From assembly GCA_933207985.1 (NCBI GenBank), contig OW240921.1, positions 2,334,114-2,398,113 of the forward strand: a DNA stretch of 64,000 nt. Reading direction: 5' to 3'. Positions 21,850 through 32,960 of the stretch are shown here, piece by piece. The stretch is from Pelobates cultripes. Taxonomy: Eukaryota > Chordata > Amphibia > Anura > Pelobatidae. The translations under genes were made by a program, and so were the position numbers. The first letter of the stretch is position 1. Each line of letters starts with the position of its first letter. The notes beneath the pieces were generated by a model. It searched no databases, was not told the origin of the DNA, and saw nothing but the letters and a program-made list of their open reading frames with translations.

Positions 21850-22350
21850 TTAAAGGAACAGTATACAAACATTTTTTCATTATTTAGGTGAACGGCCCCA
21901 GTCTGTCCAAATGGGAAAGGTGTTTTTACTCACATTTTCTCCCACGCTGTGCTGGTCTGGCTCTTACTCCATTCTTGATGATCTCAGTCAATTGCTCATG
22001 CGGGGCAACACAGCACATTGTGCCAAACAGCATATCCTCATAGAGATGCATTGAATAAATGTGGATAATATGTGGAACATTCAGCGCCTCCATTCTTTAT
22101 CATTCTGAGTTTGGCAGATCATATTATATCATAACATACATGATGAATCACACTTTCAAGGTTTTGACAATGCTGCTTTTTTAAATGGCTTATTGAAGTG
22201 CTATCATCTGATCTACAGGAAGCACCTCTAGTGGCTGTCTGAGTGGCTGCAACTAGAGGTGTTACTAGACAGCAATGTAAACACTGTCTTTTCTCTGAAA
22301 GGGTAATGTTTACACTGCTAAGAGTTCAGGGACAGGCTATAGACACCAAA
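21850..22350. mobile_element. TTAA-type MITE-like sequence cut by the assembly gap
   Basis: Begins at TTAAAGGAACAGTATA. It contains the repeated segment shared with 20175-20310 and a GTGGCTGTCTGAGTGGCTGC stretch before the gap. The frame running into the N run is not a gene. Confidence 0.45.
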
Positions 22351-22950
22351 NNNNNNNNNNNNNNNNNNNNNNNNNNNNNNNNNNNNNNNNNNNNNNNNNN
22401 NNNNNNNNNNNNNNNNNNNNNNNNNNNNNNNNNNNNNNNNNNNNNNNNNNNNNNNNNNNNNNNNNNNNNNNNNNNNNNNNNNNNNNNNNNNNNNNNNNNN
22501 NNNNNNNNNNNNNNNNNNNNNNNNNNNNNNNNNNNNNNNNNNNNNNNNNNNNNNNNNNNNNNNNNNNNNNNNNNNNNNNNNNNNNNNNNNNNNNNNNNNN
22601 NNNNNNNNNNNNNNNNNNNNNNNNNNNNNNNNNNNNNNNNNNNNNNNNNNNNNNNNNNNNNNNNNNNNNNNNNNNNNNNNNNNNNNNNNNNNNNNNNNNN
22701 NNNNNNNNNNNNNNNNNNNNNNNNNNNNNNNNNNNNNNNNNNNNNNNNNNNNNNNNNNNNNNNNNNNNNNNNNNNNNNNNNNNNNNNNNNNNNNNNNNNN
22801 NNNNNNNNNNNNNNNNNNNNNNNNNNNNNNNNNNNNNNNNNNNNNNNNNNNNNNNNNNNNNNNNNNNNNNNNNNNNNNNNNNNNNNNNNNNNNNNNNNNN
22901 NNNNNNNNNNNNNNNNNNNNNNNNNNNNNNNNNNNNNNNNNNNNNNNNNN
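22351..22950. other. Assembly gap (600 N)
   Basis: Exactly 600 unknown bases between the two head-to-head genes. This interval could hold the first exon or promoter of the minus-strand gene. Confidence 1.
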
Positions 22951-23700
22951 CCGGAACCCCAGTCTCTTTGTCCCTTGTTCACGCCACTTAGTGTCCCCTC
23001 CCTGCATCCTCCCCCTCCCAGGGGCCTGTGCATGGGACAGGACCTCCAGTCCCTTTGTCCCCAGTTCCTGCCATCCAAATTTAGGGTTTCTCACTTTCCA
23101 TGCCAAGGGGTCTTCTTCCCAGGACCCTCTGTACCTGGGAGTCCCTGCGCGGGAAAGATTCCTGCCTCCTGGGCTCCCAGGTCCAGAAAGCTCACTAAAT
23201 CACCATTGGCCCCAAGAGAGTATCCCCACCAATCTCAGGGTAACTGCCTCTGTTCGTGGGATGCCTGGCTGAAACCAGGCAAGGGAAGCGTTCTCGTTCG
23301 GGACACAAATGCTCCACCTGGCCGCCGTCCTTCTATACGAACGGTGGCCACCCAGGGAAGCACTCATTAGTTACTTACCTTGTGATTTCACACTGTATGT
23401 TGCACTTTGTCTACTTTCTAATTGCATGGTGTAAACACTCCAAGAGGCACTGGGGCGGTCTCCATTCAGTAACAGAACGGAGTGGGAAGCAATCCATGAA
23501 TGTTCCCCCTGGATGGGTTTTCATCTAATGAATGGGCCCAGGGTCGGAACACTCCAAGGCTTCCCTTGCAGTTTGTGGTTTACACACCTCGTTAACTAGT
23601 GCGAACATTCTAACGAGGTGTGAATGTTCCAAACAAAGATTCTAAATGGGGTATCGAGGTGGTGCTCGTTTGAAAGTCGAACAGAACTCATTCGTATGTT
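22951..23700 (-). mobile_element. Family B LTR-like repeat (reverse)
   Basis: The right half aligns with 3900-4040: GGTGGCCACCCAGGGAAGCAC, a CTCGTTAACTAGTGCGAAC block and ATTCTAAATGGGGTATCG. The left half is C-rich. The left edge is lost in the gap. Confidence 0.45.
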
Positions 23701-23799
23701 GACTCCCGAACGGGGAGTATGTAAAACATAAGAATACATACAATATTGGGGAAAATACGGGGACCAGCAATTCACTAGCATGTAGAGGTCCCGCCACAG

Positions 23800-24232
23800 A
23801 GAGTAAGAGAAAGAGTATGATAAAGAGAGAGTGAAAGTGAGAGAGTAAGAGAACGAGAGCAAGAGAGAGAGATATAATAAAAGTAAGAGAAACAGGGAGA
23901 GAGTAAGGAAGAGAGAGTAAGGAAGAGAGAGTAATATAGAGAAAAAGTGAGAGAGTGAAAGTAAGATAGAGAGTAAGATAGAGAGAGTAAAGAAGAGAGA
24001 GTAAGAGTAACAGAGAGAGTAAAAGTGAGAGTAAAAGTGAGAGAGTATGATGGAGAGAGTAAGAGAGAGAGTAAAAGTGAGAGAAAACAAAAGTAAGAAA
24101 GAGTAAGAGAGAGTGAAACTGAGTGAGAGAGCGAGAGTAAGAGAGCATAAAAGTGAGATAGAGAGAGTGAAAGAGAGTAACAGAGAGAAGAATGAAGAGA
24201 GCAAGAGATATAGTGAAAGTGAGAGAGAAGTG
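23800..24232 (+). repeat. GA-rich low-complexity tract
   Basis: GAGAGAGTAAGA-type repeats over about 430 bases. Leu/Ser frames on the minus strand are artefacts. Confidence 0.95.
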
Positions 24233-25080
24233 CTGATGTAGAAATAAACAGATAAAATAATGATTATCTGTGATATAATGATTAGAACGTCAATTTGAAT
24301 ACATTAAACATAATGATGAGTTTTCTTTAATTCTCTAAAACCTTGAAGCATTTCAGCTGGATTTAGGAGATAACAGAACGCCCCCTCGGTATGACTTTAT
24401 AAAGTGCTGATTTTAGAGAAAATGACACATTTTGTCCGATGTCAGTCAGACCAACATGACGGCTAGCTGCCTCAGTCCATAAAGACACATTGCTGGTGAA
24501 TTGCCGTGATTACCGTCCCTGCTCACTGCATCCCAAAGCTTCTTTCACAGAGTCGGTGACTGGAGATCATTACTAGAGACAGAAAGCTTAGAGGAGAGGA
24601 AGCTGCGTCGGGCAGACCCTGCCTTCTGTTAATTACAAGTAGGTAAGAGAAACCCGTACTGCTCAAGGGGTTATTACTAGCATTACGATGTTCCCATGAA
24701 TATTTCAATTACTGGGCCTTCACCTTGATTTAAAAATAATATAGAAACATGCCATGAAACAAATTCTTACTACCCAATAACTACCCCATAGAGGAACATT
24801 GTCAATATAGGGTGACTGCATAGTAATTGCTGCTCTCTAAAAATGAAGGAAGGAAATGCAGGGAGCGTCGGATGGATTTGCTTTCATCGTGTTGAACGAT
24901 GTTAAATGTGAAAACCTTCGATAAAGAGGTAATTCCTCTAATCAGTCAGTCTGACTGCCCCTCCAGGTGTGGTTTTAGACAACATACATGAAGACAAAGT
25001 CATTTTGCTGCTTAACATTTCCTTCTAAGTGTGCTTTACAAGTCACATATAGTTTTTTTGTAACTTTGAAATTCAAAACA
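24233..25080. other. Non-repetitive intergenic stretch
   Basis: No repeat or ORF was recognised. It lies between the two divergent genes and could contain shared regulatory DNA, but no specific site can be supported. Confidence 0.4.
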
Positions 25081-25084
25081 AAGG

Positions 25085-25620
25085 TTGGCTTGTGGGGCGG
25101 ACCCCCAGCATTGAATACCATGCACACTGCTTGTTCGTGAATTTCCCTCTTTATATTATGTGTGTTTTCCCATGTATTTTTATGCCTTTTGTGTATTGTG
25201 CCTGGTGGGGGAGAAGGAGCAGCTCTGTAAAGTAGAGTTTAGTGAATTGTATTGCTCTGTGCCTCTCCCTTTTCCGCCTCCCTTTTCCTGTCACAGCAGG
25301 ACGTGGACACAGGGATGCTGCCAGCTCAGGATGCAGGGGCTGCTGTGTCCCTCTCTCATCCCATCAGCTTCTTGGGATGGAAACCCCTGTTGTTTTGTGC
25401 TGGAGACCCCATGTAGAAGAAATAAACAGTCAGTCATTGTTGTACTTCCAGGACTGTGTGTCATCCAGTTACTGGGAGGGAAATGGATGCCTGTTTGTTG
25501 TAAGGGTTCCTGAGCAGCTGAAAGAAGGGAATTAGCAGAGGAAATTGGTTGGGTTACCTGTGGATCCCCAGGTAACCCAACCGATTTCCTCCGTTAATTC
25601 CCATCAGGCTGGAAAGGAAG
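25085..25620 (+). mobile_element. LTR-like dispersed repeat
   Basis: Shares CTTCCAGGACTGTGTGTCAT, CCAGTTACTGGGAGGGAAA and GAATTAGCAGAGGAAATTGG with the insert at 19056-19640. AATAAA near 25419 fits an LTR polyadenylation signal. Around 25544-25600 is a hairpin: GGTTGGGTTACCTG and CAGGTAACCCAACC. Ends are not resolved. Confidence 0.45.
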
Positions 25621-25640
25621 GGGTTAATCAATATTTCTAT

Positions 25641-25650
25641 ATTTATATAA
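25641..25650 (+). promoter_or_regulatory. Possible TATA box of the plus-strand mucin-NIDO gene
   Basis: ATTTATATAA lies about 90 bases before the proposed start codon at 25740. The spacing allows a short 5' UTR. This is a sequence resemblance only. Confidence 0.25.
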
Positions 25651-25739
25651 TGCTCACTATACAGTCTAACAGATTACTTCCTTGATGCAGGTAGAGCAGG
25701 ACTTGCTTCAATGGTGAGAGTCCCATTGACATTCCAGAG

Positions 25740-25776
25740 ATGTATCTCATCACGATACTCGCGCTTCTATCACTCC
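25740..25776 (+). CDS. Signal-peptide exon 1 of the plus-strand mucin-NIDO gene
   Basis: ATG at 25740 opens MYLITILALLSL, a short hydrophobic leader, and the exon ends in phase 1 at donor GTAAGTCA. Joined to the acceptor TTTCAG before 25996, the frame continues without a break into VCTTTMTSVTTTTM and the mucin array. The leader would send the protein into the secretory pathway. The start was chosen because the ATG, hydrophobic run, strong donor and matching phase coincide; an upstream non-coding exon cannot be excluded. The exon is very short, so confidence is moderate. Confidence 0.65.
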
Positions 25777-25995
25777 GTAAGTCACATATTTACCAACAAT
25801 ATATACAGATATTATGTGACGATAAATGTTGTTTTTTGTAGTTTACATATAACAAAATCAATCAGGTTACAGTATTGGCAGCTCACTGTCTCATGAACAT
25901 AAACAACGTTTTGGTTTGTGATACATTTTTCCAAAAGAGAAATTCAATGTTTCCATTTTATGTTAAATGCCACAATTATCTTTTTACTATTTCAG

Positions 25996-28647
25996 GTGTT
26001 TGTACAACTACCATGACTTCAGTGACTACTACAACCATGATAGATATAACTCCAAATGATACTACAACAACAACAGCTCTTGCCCAGCCACCTGCTCCTC
26101 CATCAACAATAACCGTTTCTCCAACAGCAATTGTTCTTCCAAACGCTACAATTGTAGAAACAACTGTTCCTCCAACAACCACAACTGTAGAAACCACTGT
26201 TCTTCTAACAGCCACAACTGTTGTTCCAACCACTACAACGACTGAAACAACTGTTCCTCCAACAACTTCAACTGAGGAAACAACTGTTTCTCCAACAACC
26301 ACAACTTTAGAAACAACTGTTCCTCTCACCACTACAATTATAGAAACAACTGTTTCTCCAACAACCACAACTGTAGAAACCACTGTTCCCCCAACAACAA
26401 CAACAACTGTTCATCCAACCATTACAATTGTAGAAACAACTGTTCCTCCAATAACCACAACTAAAGAGACAACTGTTCCTCAAACAACAACATCTGTGGA
26501 AACAACTGTTCCTCAAACAACCACAACTGAGGAAACAACTGTTCCTCCAACAACCACAACTGTAGAAACCACTGTTCCTCTAACAACCACAACTCTTCCT
26601 CCCACCACTACAACTATAGAAACAACCTTTCCTTCAACAACCACAACTGAGGAAACAACCGTTCTGCCAACAACCACAACTGAAGAAACAACTGTTCCTC
26701 CAACAACCACAACTGTTGCTCCAACAACTACAACTATAGAAACAACTGTTCCTCACACCACTACAACTATAGAAACAACTGTTCCTCAAACAACCGCAAC
26801 TGTAGAAACAACTGTTCCTCCCATCACTACAGCTATAGAAACAACTGTTCTTCAAACAACCACAATTGCAGAAACAACAGATCCTCCCACCACTACAACT
26901 ATAGAAACAACTGTTCCTCCCACAACTCCAACTGAGGAAACAACCGTTCCTCCAACAACTACAACTGTAGAAACCACTGTTCCTCTAACAACCACAACTG
27001 TTGCTCCAACATTAACAACTATAGAAACAACTGTTCCTCCAACAACTTCAACTGAGGAAACAACCATTTCTCCAACAACCACAACTGTAGAAACAACTGT
27101 TCCTCACACCACTACAACTATAGAGACAACTGTTCCACAAACCACTACAACTATAGAAACAACTGTTCCTCCAATAACATCAACTACAGAAACAACTGTT
27201 CCTCAAACAACCACAACTGTAGATACAACTGTTCCTCCCACCACTACGGCTATAGAATCCACTGTTCCCCCAACAACCACAACTGTTTCTCCAACCACTC
27301 CAACTGTAGAAACAACAGTTCCTCCAATAACAACTATAGAAACCACCGTTCCTCAAACAACAACAACTGAAGAAACAACAGTTCCTCCCACCACTACAAC
27401 TATAGAAACAACTGTTCCTCCAACAACCACAACTAGGGAAACAACCGTTCCTCCAACAAACACACCTGTAGAAACAACTGTTCCTCCCACCACTACAACT
27501 ATAGAAACAACTGTTCCTCTAACAACCACAACTGTTGCTCCAACCACTACAGCTATAGAAACAACTGTTTTTGCAACAACCACAACTGTTGAAACCACTG
27601 TTCCTCCAAGAACCACAACTATAGAAACAACTCTTCCTACCACCCCTACAACTATAGAAACAACTTTTCCTCCAACAACCACAACTGAGGAAACAACCGT
27701 TACTCCAACAACCACAACTGAAGAAACAACTGTTCCTCCAACAACCACAACTGTTGCTCCAACAACTACAACTATAGAAACAACTGTTCCTCACAGCACT
27801 ACAACTATAGAAACAACTGTTCCTCAAACAACCACAACTGTAGAAACAAGTGTTCCTCCTACCACTACAGCTATAGAAACAACTGTTCTTCAAACATCCA
27901 CAATTGCAGAAACAACTGTTCCTTCCACCACTACAACTATAGAAACAACTGTTCCTCCCACATCCCCAACTGAGGAAACAACCGTTCCTCCAACAACCAC
28001 AACTGTAGAAACCACTGTTCCTCTAATAACCACAACTGTTGCTCCAACTTCTACAACTATAGAAACAACTGTTCCTCCAACAACTTCAACTGAGGAAACA
28101 ACCGTTTCTCCAACAACCTCAACTGTAGAAACAACTGTTCCTCCAACAACTACAATTATAGGAACAACTTTTCCTCTCACCACTACAACTGTAGAAACAA
28201 CAGTTCCTCCAACAACCACAACTGATCCTACAACAACCACAACTGTTCTTCTAACCACCACAACTATAGAAACAACTGTTCCTCCCAATACTACAACTTT
28301 TGTTTCAACCACTACAACTATAGAAACAACTGTTCCTTCAACCACTACAACTGCAGAAACCACTGTTCCTCAAACAACCACAACTGTAGAAACAACTGTT
28401 CCTCCCACCAATATAACTATAAAAACAACTGTTCCTCCCACCACCACAATTGTTCCTCCAACCACTACAACCATTGAAACAACTAATCCTCCAACATCCA
28501 CAACTGTTCCCCAAACAACCACAACGGTTCCCCTAACAACCACAACAGTTCCTCCAACAAGTGCAAATATTTCTCTAACAGCCACAACTGTTCCTCCAAC
28601 AACCACAACTGTTTCTCCAATAACAACAACTGTTCCCCCAACAAAAG
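25996..28647 (+). CDS. Mucin-type Thr/Pro-rich exon 2 of the plus-strand mucin-NIDO gene
   Basis: One exon of 2652 bases (884 codons), phase 1 to phase 1, between acceptor TTTCAG and donor GTAGTT. The product is built from 11-12 residue repeats such as ETTVPPTTTTV, rich in Thr, Pro and Val, with a single Cys at its start and a regular Glu per repeat. It has the composition of a densely O-glycosylated mucin domain, extended and extracellular. No stop occurs over the whole length despite the tandem repeats, which argues for selection on the frame. A 1038-base higher-order repeat is embedded (about 26580-27090 matching 27618-28130). Splicing to 30328 restores an Asp codon and leads into the NIDO domain. 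Open frames on the opposite strand are shadows. The codon pattern ACAACNACAACT makes the array prone to expansion. Confidence 0.88.
26580..28130 (+). repeat. Higher-order 1038-bp repeat inside the mucin exon
   Basis: The order of diverged 33-36 base units at 26580-27090 recurs at 27618-28130, offset by 1038 bases (346 codons). For example, TEETTVPPTTTTVAP, IETTVPH, ETTVLQT, IAETT and PTEETTVPP appear in the same order in both. This points to an in-frame unequal exchange. Confidence 0.8.
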
Positions 28648-28696
28648 GTAGTTATTTTTTGTTTTTTTTTGTTTATATGTTATATTACATGCTCAA
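28648..28696 (+). other. Start of intron 2 of the mucin-NIDO gene
   Basis: Donor GTAGTT and a T-rich run directly precede the foldback hAT element. Confidence 0.6.
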
Positions 28697-29612
28697 TAAG
28701 AATGTGCATGGGCAAAAAATTTGGCTTGGTTCGGCACTTCAGAAATTTGGGACTTCAGCGCTTCGGTTCGGCACTTCTGAAATTCGGGACTTTGACAATT
28801 CGGCACTTCCGAAATTCGGGACTTTAGCACTTCGGGAATTCTGCACTTCGGGAATTTGGGAGTTTGGCAATTTCCTAACCCTACCCCTAAACCCTAGCCC
28901 TACACTAACCCTAACCCCTAACCATACCCCTAACTCTAACTCTACCTCTAACCCTAACCCTACCTATAAGCCTACTCCTGACCTAAGAGTCAGTTAGCGG
29001 TACGGTTAGGTTAGGTTTAGGGATAAGGTTAAGGTTATGGGTAGGATTAGGGGTAGGCTTAGGGGAAAGGTTAGGTTAGGGGAAGGGTTAGGGGTAGAGT
29101 TAGGTTAGGGGTAGGGTTAGGGTTAGTTGTAGGAAGTTAGGGTTAGGTGTAGGAATATGGTTAGGGGTAAGGTTAGGGGTAGGGTTAGGTTATGGAAGAG
29201 TAAGGGGTAGGTTTAGGTTAGGGGTAGGGTTAGGTTAGGGTTAGGGCTAGGGGTATGGCTTTTGCTTGGGGTAGGGTTAGATTTAGGGGTAGGCCTAGGG
29301 TTAGTCTATGTTTAGGGGCAGGGTAAGGGGTAGGTTTCGATTCCTATCATCATTCCCTTAATTTTCTGTCCCTCTTCTTTTTTGAAACTTTTCAGAAATC
29401 CGAAGCACTTCGGCACTTACGAAATTTGCCACTTCGGCATTTTGTTTCAGTTTGGCACCTATTAAATTTGGAACTTCAGCAATTTTGAACTTCGGCAATT
29501 CAACACTTTGGCAATTCGGTTGGCACTTTGGAAATTCGTCAGCATCCAAATGTCCGAATTGCCGAAATTCGGCCGAATTTTTATTCGGACGAAAATTAAT
29601 CGCACATGTCTA
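28697..29612. mobile_element. Foldback hAT-type MITE with telomere-like interior
   Basis: Flanked by ATGCTCAA on both sides (28689-28696 and 29613-29620), a perfect 8-base target duplication. Ends are TAAGAATGTGCATGGGC and, reversed, TAGACATGTGCGATTAA. Next inside on both arms come inverted CTTCGGCACTTC-type repeats. The centre is CCCTAACCCTAA-like on the left (28870-28985) and TTAGGGGTAGGG-like on the right (28990-29330), so the whole element can fold back on itself. No transposase. Confidence 0.8.
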
Positions 29613-30327
29613 ATGCTCAATTTGTTTTACAGTTCAATGAAAACAATTTCACTAATTCCTCTTTGCACAGTGCGAATACATATCCATAAATGGCACAGCC
29701 ATGGAGATTGTATCTTTGCATCTTTTATGTGGTTTACTTTTCTTAAGATATTTTTAAAAAGAGTACTTTTAAATATTTCATTTTATCTATTGCGATCTAA
29801 TATCTAGCACTTTCCATGCTAAATGTTAGTATCAATTCTACCTCTACTAATTGGTATTTTGGTAATTGGTGTTTTGTTAAGTAACGAATGCAAGATTTAA
29901 AGGATCACTCCAAATACCATATCCACCATATTTTATTGTAGTAATTATGATAGAAGGAGTCTTTGGGGGCAGGTTCAGTTCATCATATTTGGACTTGAAA
30001 GGCAATCATAGCCTGTGAACACCGAATGTGAATTAGCTTGATAACAGTGTCAACATTTGGAAGTGTAGGCTGGTTGTAATTAGATGAATGACATGAGGCT
30101 AAGGGAGGAATAGGGTGAAAGTGAACTTCAGGGATAAGTGGTAGCTCAAAAGATAAACATGAGAAGAAAGACCTGATAAAAAAAAATATATATATATCAC
30201 AAATAGGAAGAATTATATGAAAATGGTAATTTCTAGGTCAAATTTCTACAATTGGAGTAATAACCATAGAAACTAATGGCATATCACTTTGGAACTGTGA
30301 ACTATACCGTTTGTTTCCAATCCTCAG
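29613..30327. other. Intron 2, right part
   Basis: Mostly unassigned. A piece at about 29930 (GGATCACTCCAAATACCATA) resembles 31155 (GGGTTACTCCAAACATCATT) and may be a MITE family. It ends in acceptor TTTCCAATCCTCAG. Confidence 0.45.
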
Positions 30328-30452
30328 ATCATCTCTATCCTTTTGGGCCAGAAATAGATCAGGTCAGTCAAGAAGGCGATGATGGGTTTTCTCCACCAAT
30401 AACTCCTTTGAGTGCGATACCTGTCTTCGGAACTTACTATTCTTCTCTTTAT
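30328..30452 (+). CDS. NIDO domain exon 3 of the plus-strand mucin-NIDO gene
   Basis: 125 bases, phase 1 to phase 0, from acceptor CCTCAG to donor GTAAGTAT. The frame reads HLYPFGPEIDQVSQEGDDGF, then IPVFGTYYSSLY. This is the entry strand region of the NIDO domain (YPFG...DDG...FG--Y-S-Y), directly comparable to the minus-gene exon at 19859-19980 and to the start of the alpha-tectorin NIDO domain. It is joined in frame to the mucin exon, so the protein order is signal peptide, mucin domain, NIDO. No defects are seen. Confidence 0.88.
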
Positions 30453-30663
30453 GTAAGTATACAAAAGTAGATTTTAAGTCTTACTGTCACAAAGCTTGAA
30501 TAATAATGTGTTTTTCCAAGCAAAACTGTTGAGCAGGGAATTATAACTCAATGCTGTCATTATTGTAGATCCCCATGATTAATTTAATTAATTCTACTTC
30601 ACTTTTTATTATGGAAAAAGACTGCATAGATTTGATTCCTGATCCTTTACTTTGATTCAACAG

Positions 30664-30945
30664 GTGGACAATAATGGTGTGTTGTCATTTGATGATCCGT
30701 TTGTTGAATACACACCTGTAGACCTTCCCTTCCTTAAAGGGGTTGCTTTTGCTGCACCGTTTTGGTCAGATGTGGATAATACAAGAGCAGGTGACATATA
30801 TTACCGTGAAAGTACAGATAGCCGGCTTCTGGAACAGGCAACGATTGATGTGAAATCTTACTTCCACCTCTTGGATTTCTCTGCACAATGGGTATTTGTG
30901 GCCACGTGGGACAAAGTGGCCTATTCTGGATCAGAGTCTGACAAG
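30664..30945 (+). CDS. NIDO domain exon 4 of the plus-strand mucin-NIDO gene
   Basis: 282 bases, 94 codons, phase 0 to 0, from acceptor TTCAACAG to donor GTACAT. The frame begins VDNNGVLSFDDPF and includes FAAPFWSDVDNTRAGDIYYR, DVKSYFHLLDFS and AQWVFVATWDKVAY. These are the central NIDO blocks (VNNNG-LSF, APFWSD, GDIYYRE, W-F-ATW), a close match to alpha-tectorin. The counterpart in the minus gene (13318-13599) is the same length. The extracellular product's partners cannot be read from the sequence. No disabling change. Confidence 0.93.
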
Positions 30946-31221
30946 GTACATATTCCGATGACTGTAACCGTCCATTAATCAGTACATTTTACTAAAAGGA
31001 TAACTGTAAAAAATGTGATGCTTTGGAATAAGAATTCAATAAAATATTGCTGCTCCTTTACTGCTGATAAACTAACATCATGTGCTAAGCCATAAAGTGT
31101 ACTTCCATAATATGTTCTTCTATAAAATATGGTAATAATTACCCCAGCTGAAAGGGTTACTCCAAACATCATTACCACTATCCTGCTGTTGTAGTTACGA
31201 TGGTAGAAGTATCCTGGTGCC
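30946..31221. other. Intron with MITE-like flank of the LTR insertion
   Basis: No gene. GGGTTACTCCAAACATCATT near 31155 resembles the piece near 29930. The LTR follows at 31222. Confidence 0.4.
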
Positions 31222-32420
31222 TGTGGCTTGGAGAGGCCTGCTTGCCAGCCTCTTGCCCTGTGACTATGGCCCCTGGGATGTATTGCCCTTTAAAAGGTCT
31301 CTTTGGGCTTCGTGCATCTTTAAATACTCTTTCTGCCCCTTTAAATTATATTGGAGCAGTTCTACAAGTTTGAAGTTGTACTTCGGATACAGCCAAAGTG
31401 CCGAAGTAGTCAAAGTGGCCACCATTCGACAAACAAACATGTGGCAGCGGCCATTTTAATTCAGTCGAACGTATTCAGCGGAGTTTGGTCGGCGAGTTCA
31501 TGGAACTCAAATCAGACACATGATGGCACAAACACCACTGAACTCTACCTTCTCCAGACTTCAACACTTCGACTGGGGTCAAATGCCGTTCGACAATACG
31601 AATGGCACTTTAACATTGACATTTGCACGAACGGTTTCTGTCCGTCTATTTTAACAGAACTTAACCTTGGAGATAGACCAGCCAAATTCTCTGGAACTGT
31701 TTTGGGCATCAAAATGTGCATGCAATCGGTCAAATGTGACTTCCAAGAATTTTTTTAACCCTTGCTCTGATCTGGGTGATTTTTGGATATGTTGTTCACC
31801 CAGATCAGGGCTATCCAGGGATGTACCCCAGGGATGTCTGGGGGATATCTTGTGTTTTGGGGTGTTTTCTGGACTTTGGGGAAAATGTGTGGTTTTTCTG
31901 CCTGTGGATGATTAGGTTATTGTATTAGCTGCTTTAATTATAGCCCAGACAGAGGGGAGGGCTTGTGTGCTGTATGTGGGAGTGTTGGATATTGTTGTAT
32001 TGTTCTGATTGGTTTGTATGCCTGTTTTCCATCAGGCCCAGGGGGTGTGCCTCTGGCGTGAGGAATTGTATAAATTGTGAGTACTGGCTTACATTAAACA
32101 GACCTGCTTGACCCTTTCTTGAAGCCTTGGCTGATGTTTGGGGGATGGGATAACTACACTCTTGGGGATTGCTTTAATCACAATACTCCCCTGAGTATAA
32201 GCTCTTGTAAGAGCTTGTTCCTGCTATGCTCTCTGGAGTAGGAGAGGTCTGCCCACTGGAAGCTGGATCCTGGTCGTGAGTCCAGGGTGGGTGAAGGACG
32301 GCGAGACCCCGGTGCAGCTACATCGCTGGTTGTGGGGTCTGCAGTGCTTATGGTGTCTGGTGGAGCACTAGGAGCATCGATTGGCGGAGGTACTCGTCGG
32401 AGTGCCAGCGGTCCGTCACA
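31222..32420 (+). mobile_element. Solo LTR, family A
   Basis: Begins TGTGGCTTGGAGAGGCC and ends GCGGTCCGTCACA. GTGCC occurs on both sides (31217-31221 and 32421-32425) as a 5-base target duplication. 1199 bases. It shares GACTATGGCCCCTGGGATGT and GCCCTTTAAA with the element at 56501. No coding sequence. Confidence 0.85.
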
Positions 32421-32960
32421 GTGCCATTATACAATGGTTTGCCCTCTTAGCTGGGTCCCAGCCAGATGCTAGTTCTCCCGTGTAAGAAGCTTACAACATC
32501 CAGCTTCTGCAGAGCTGGTGACACCAAATGCCAATCCTGCCATTCATTAATTGGATGAACGTGTCAACTGATTGCTCGCAGTGACTGAATGACCCACTCT
32601 GCAAAGAAATGTAACCAGAGCAGAACTCTTATTCTAGACTGGCTGATGACCTCAATTTCTCTGATGGAGTAACATGTTATGTGTCCGGCAGGAAACACTT
32701 GATACGTGCATTACAGTCACCAATATCATCACCAGTGAAACATTCCGATCAATAAAAACTAACTTCGCCCAGTGCTGGCACCACAAACCGCACCAAAATC
32801 TAACCATCAATCATTATCAAGATCACCTTGACCTAGACTTATTTTTAATGTACGAAAAAGAAACAATCAAGTGTTTTAGGCACTTCCAAAATGGGATAAT
32901 AATGTGTCAAACTAGTAGAACCAAGTTGTTCCCCAACTCTCAGTAAAACATAAACCAAAT
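32421..32960. other. Unassigned intronic DNA
   Basis: No repeat family or exon was recognised. A 90-codon open frame at 32674-32946 has no recognisable domain and is probably chance. Confidence 0.35.

Noticed and set aside
22243..23370. 375-codon frame across the N run
   Set aside because: Most of it is unknown sequence, and both flanks are repeat DNA.
25976..28606. Val-rich frames on the minus strand opposite the mucin exon
   Set aside because: Shadow of the Thr/Pro repeat; no splice signals or NIDO continuation on that strand.
28870..29340. Telomere fusion site
   Set aside because: The order is CCCTAA then TTAGGG, opposite to a head-to-head fusion, and the block sits inside a transposon with a perfect target duplication.
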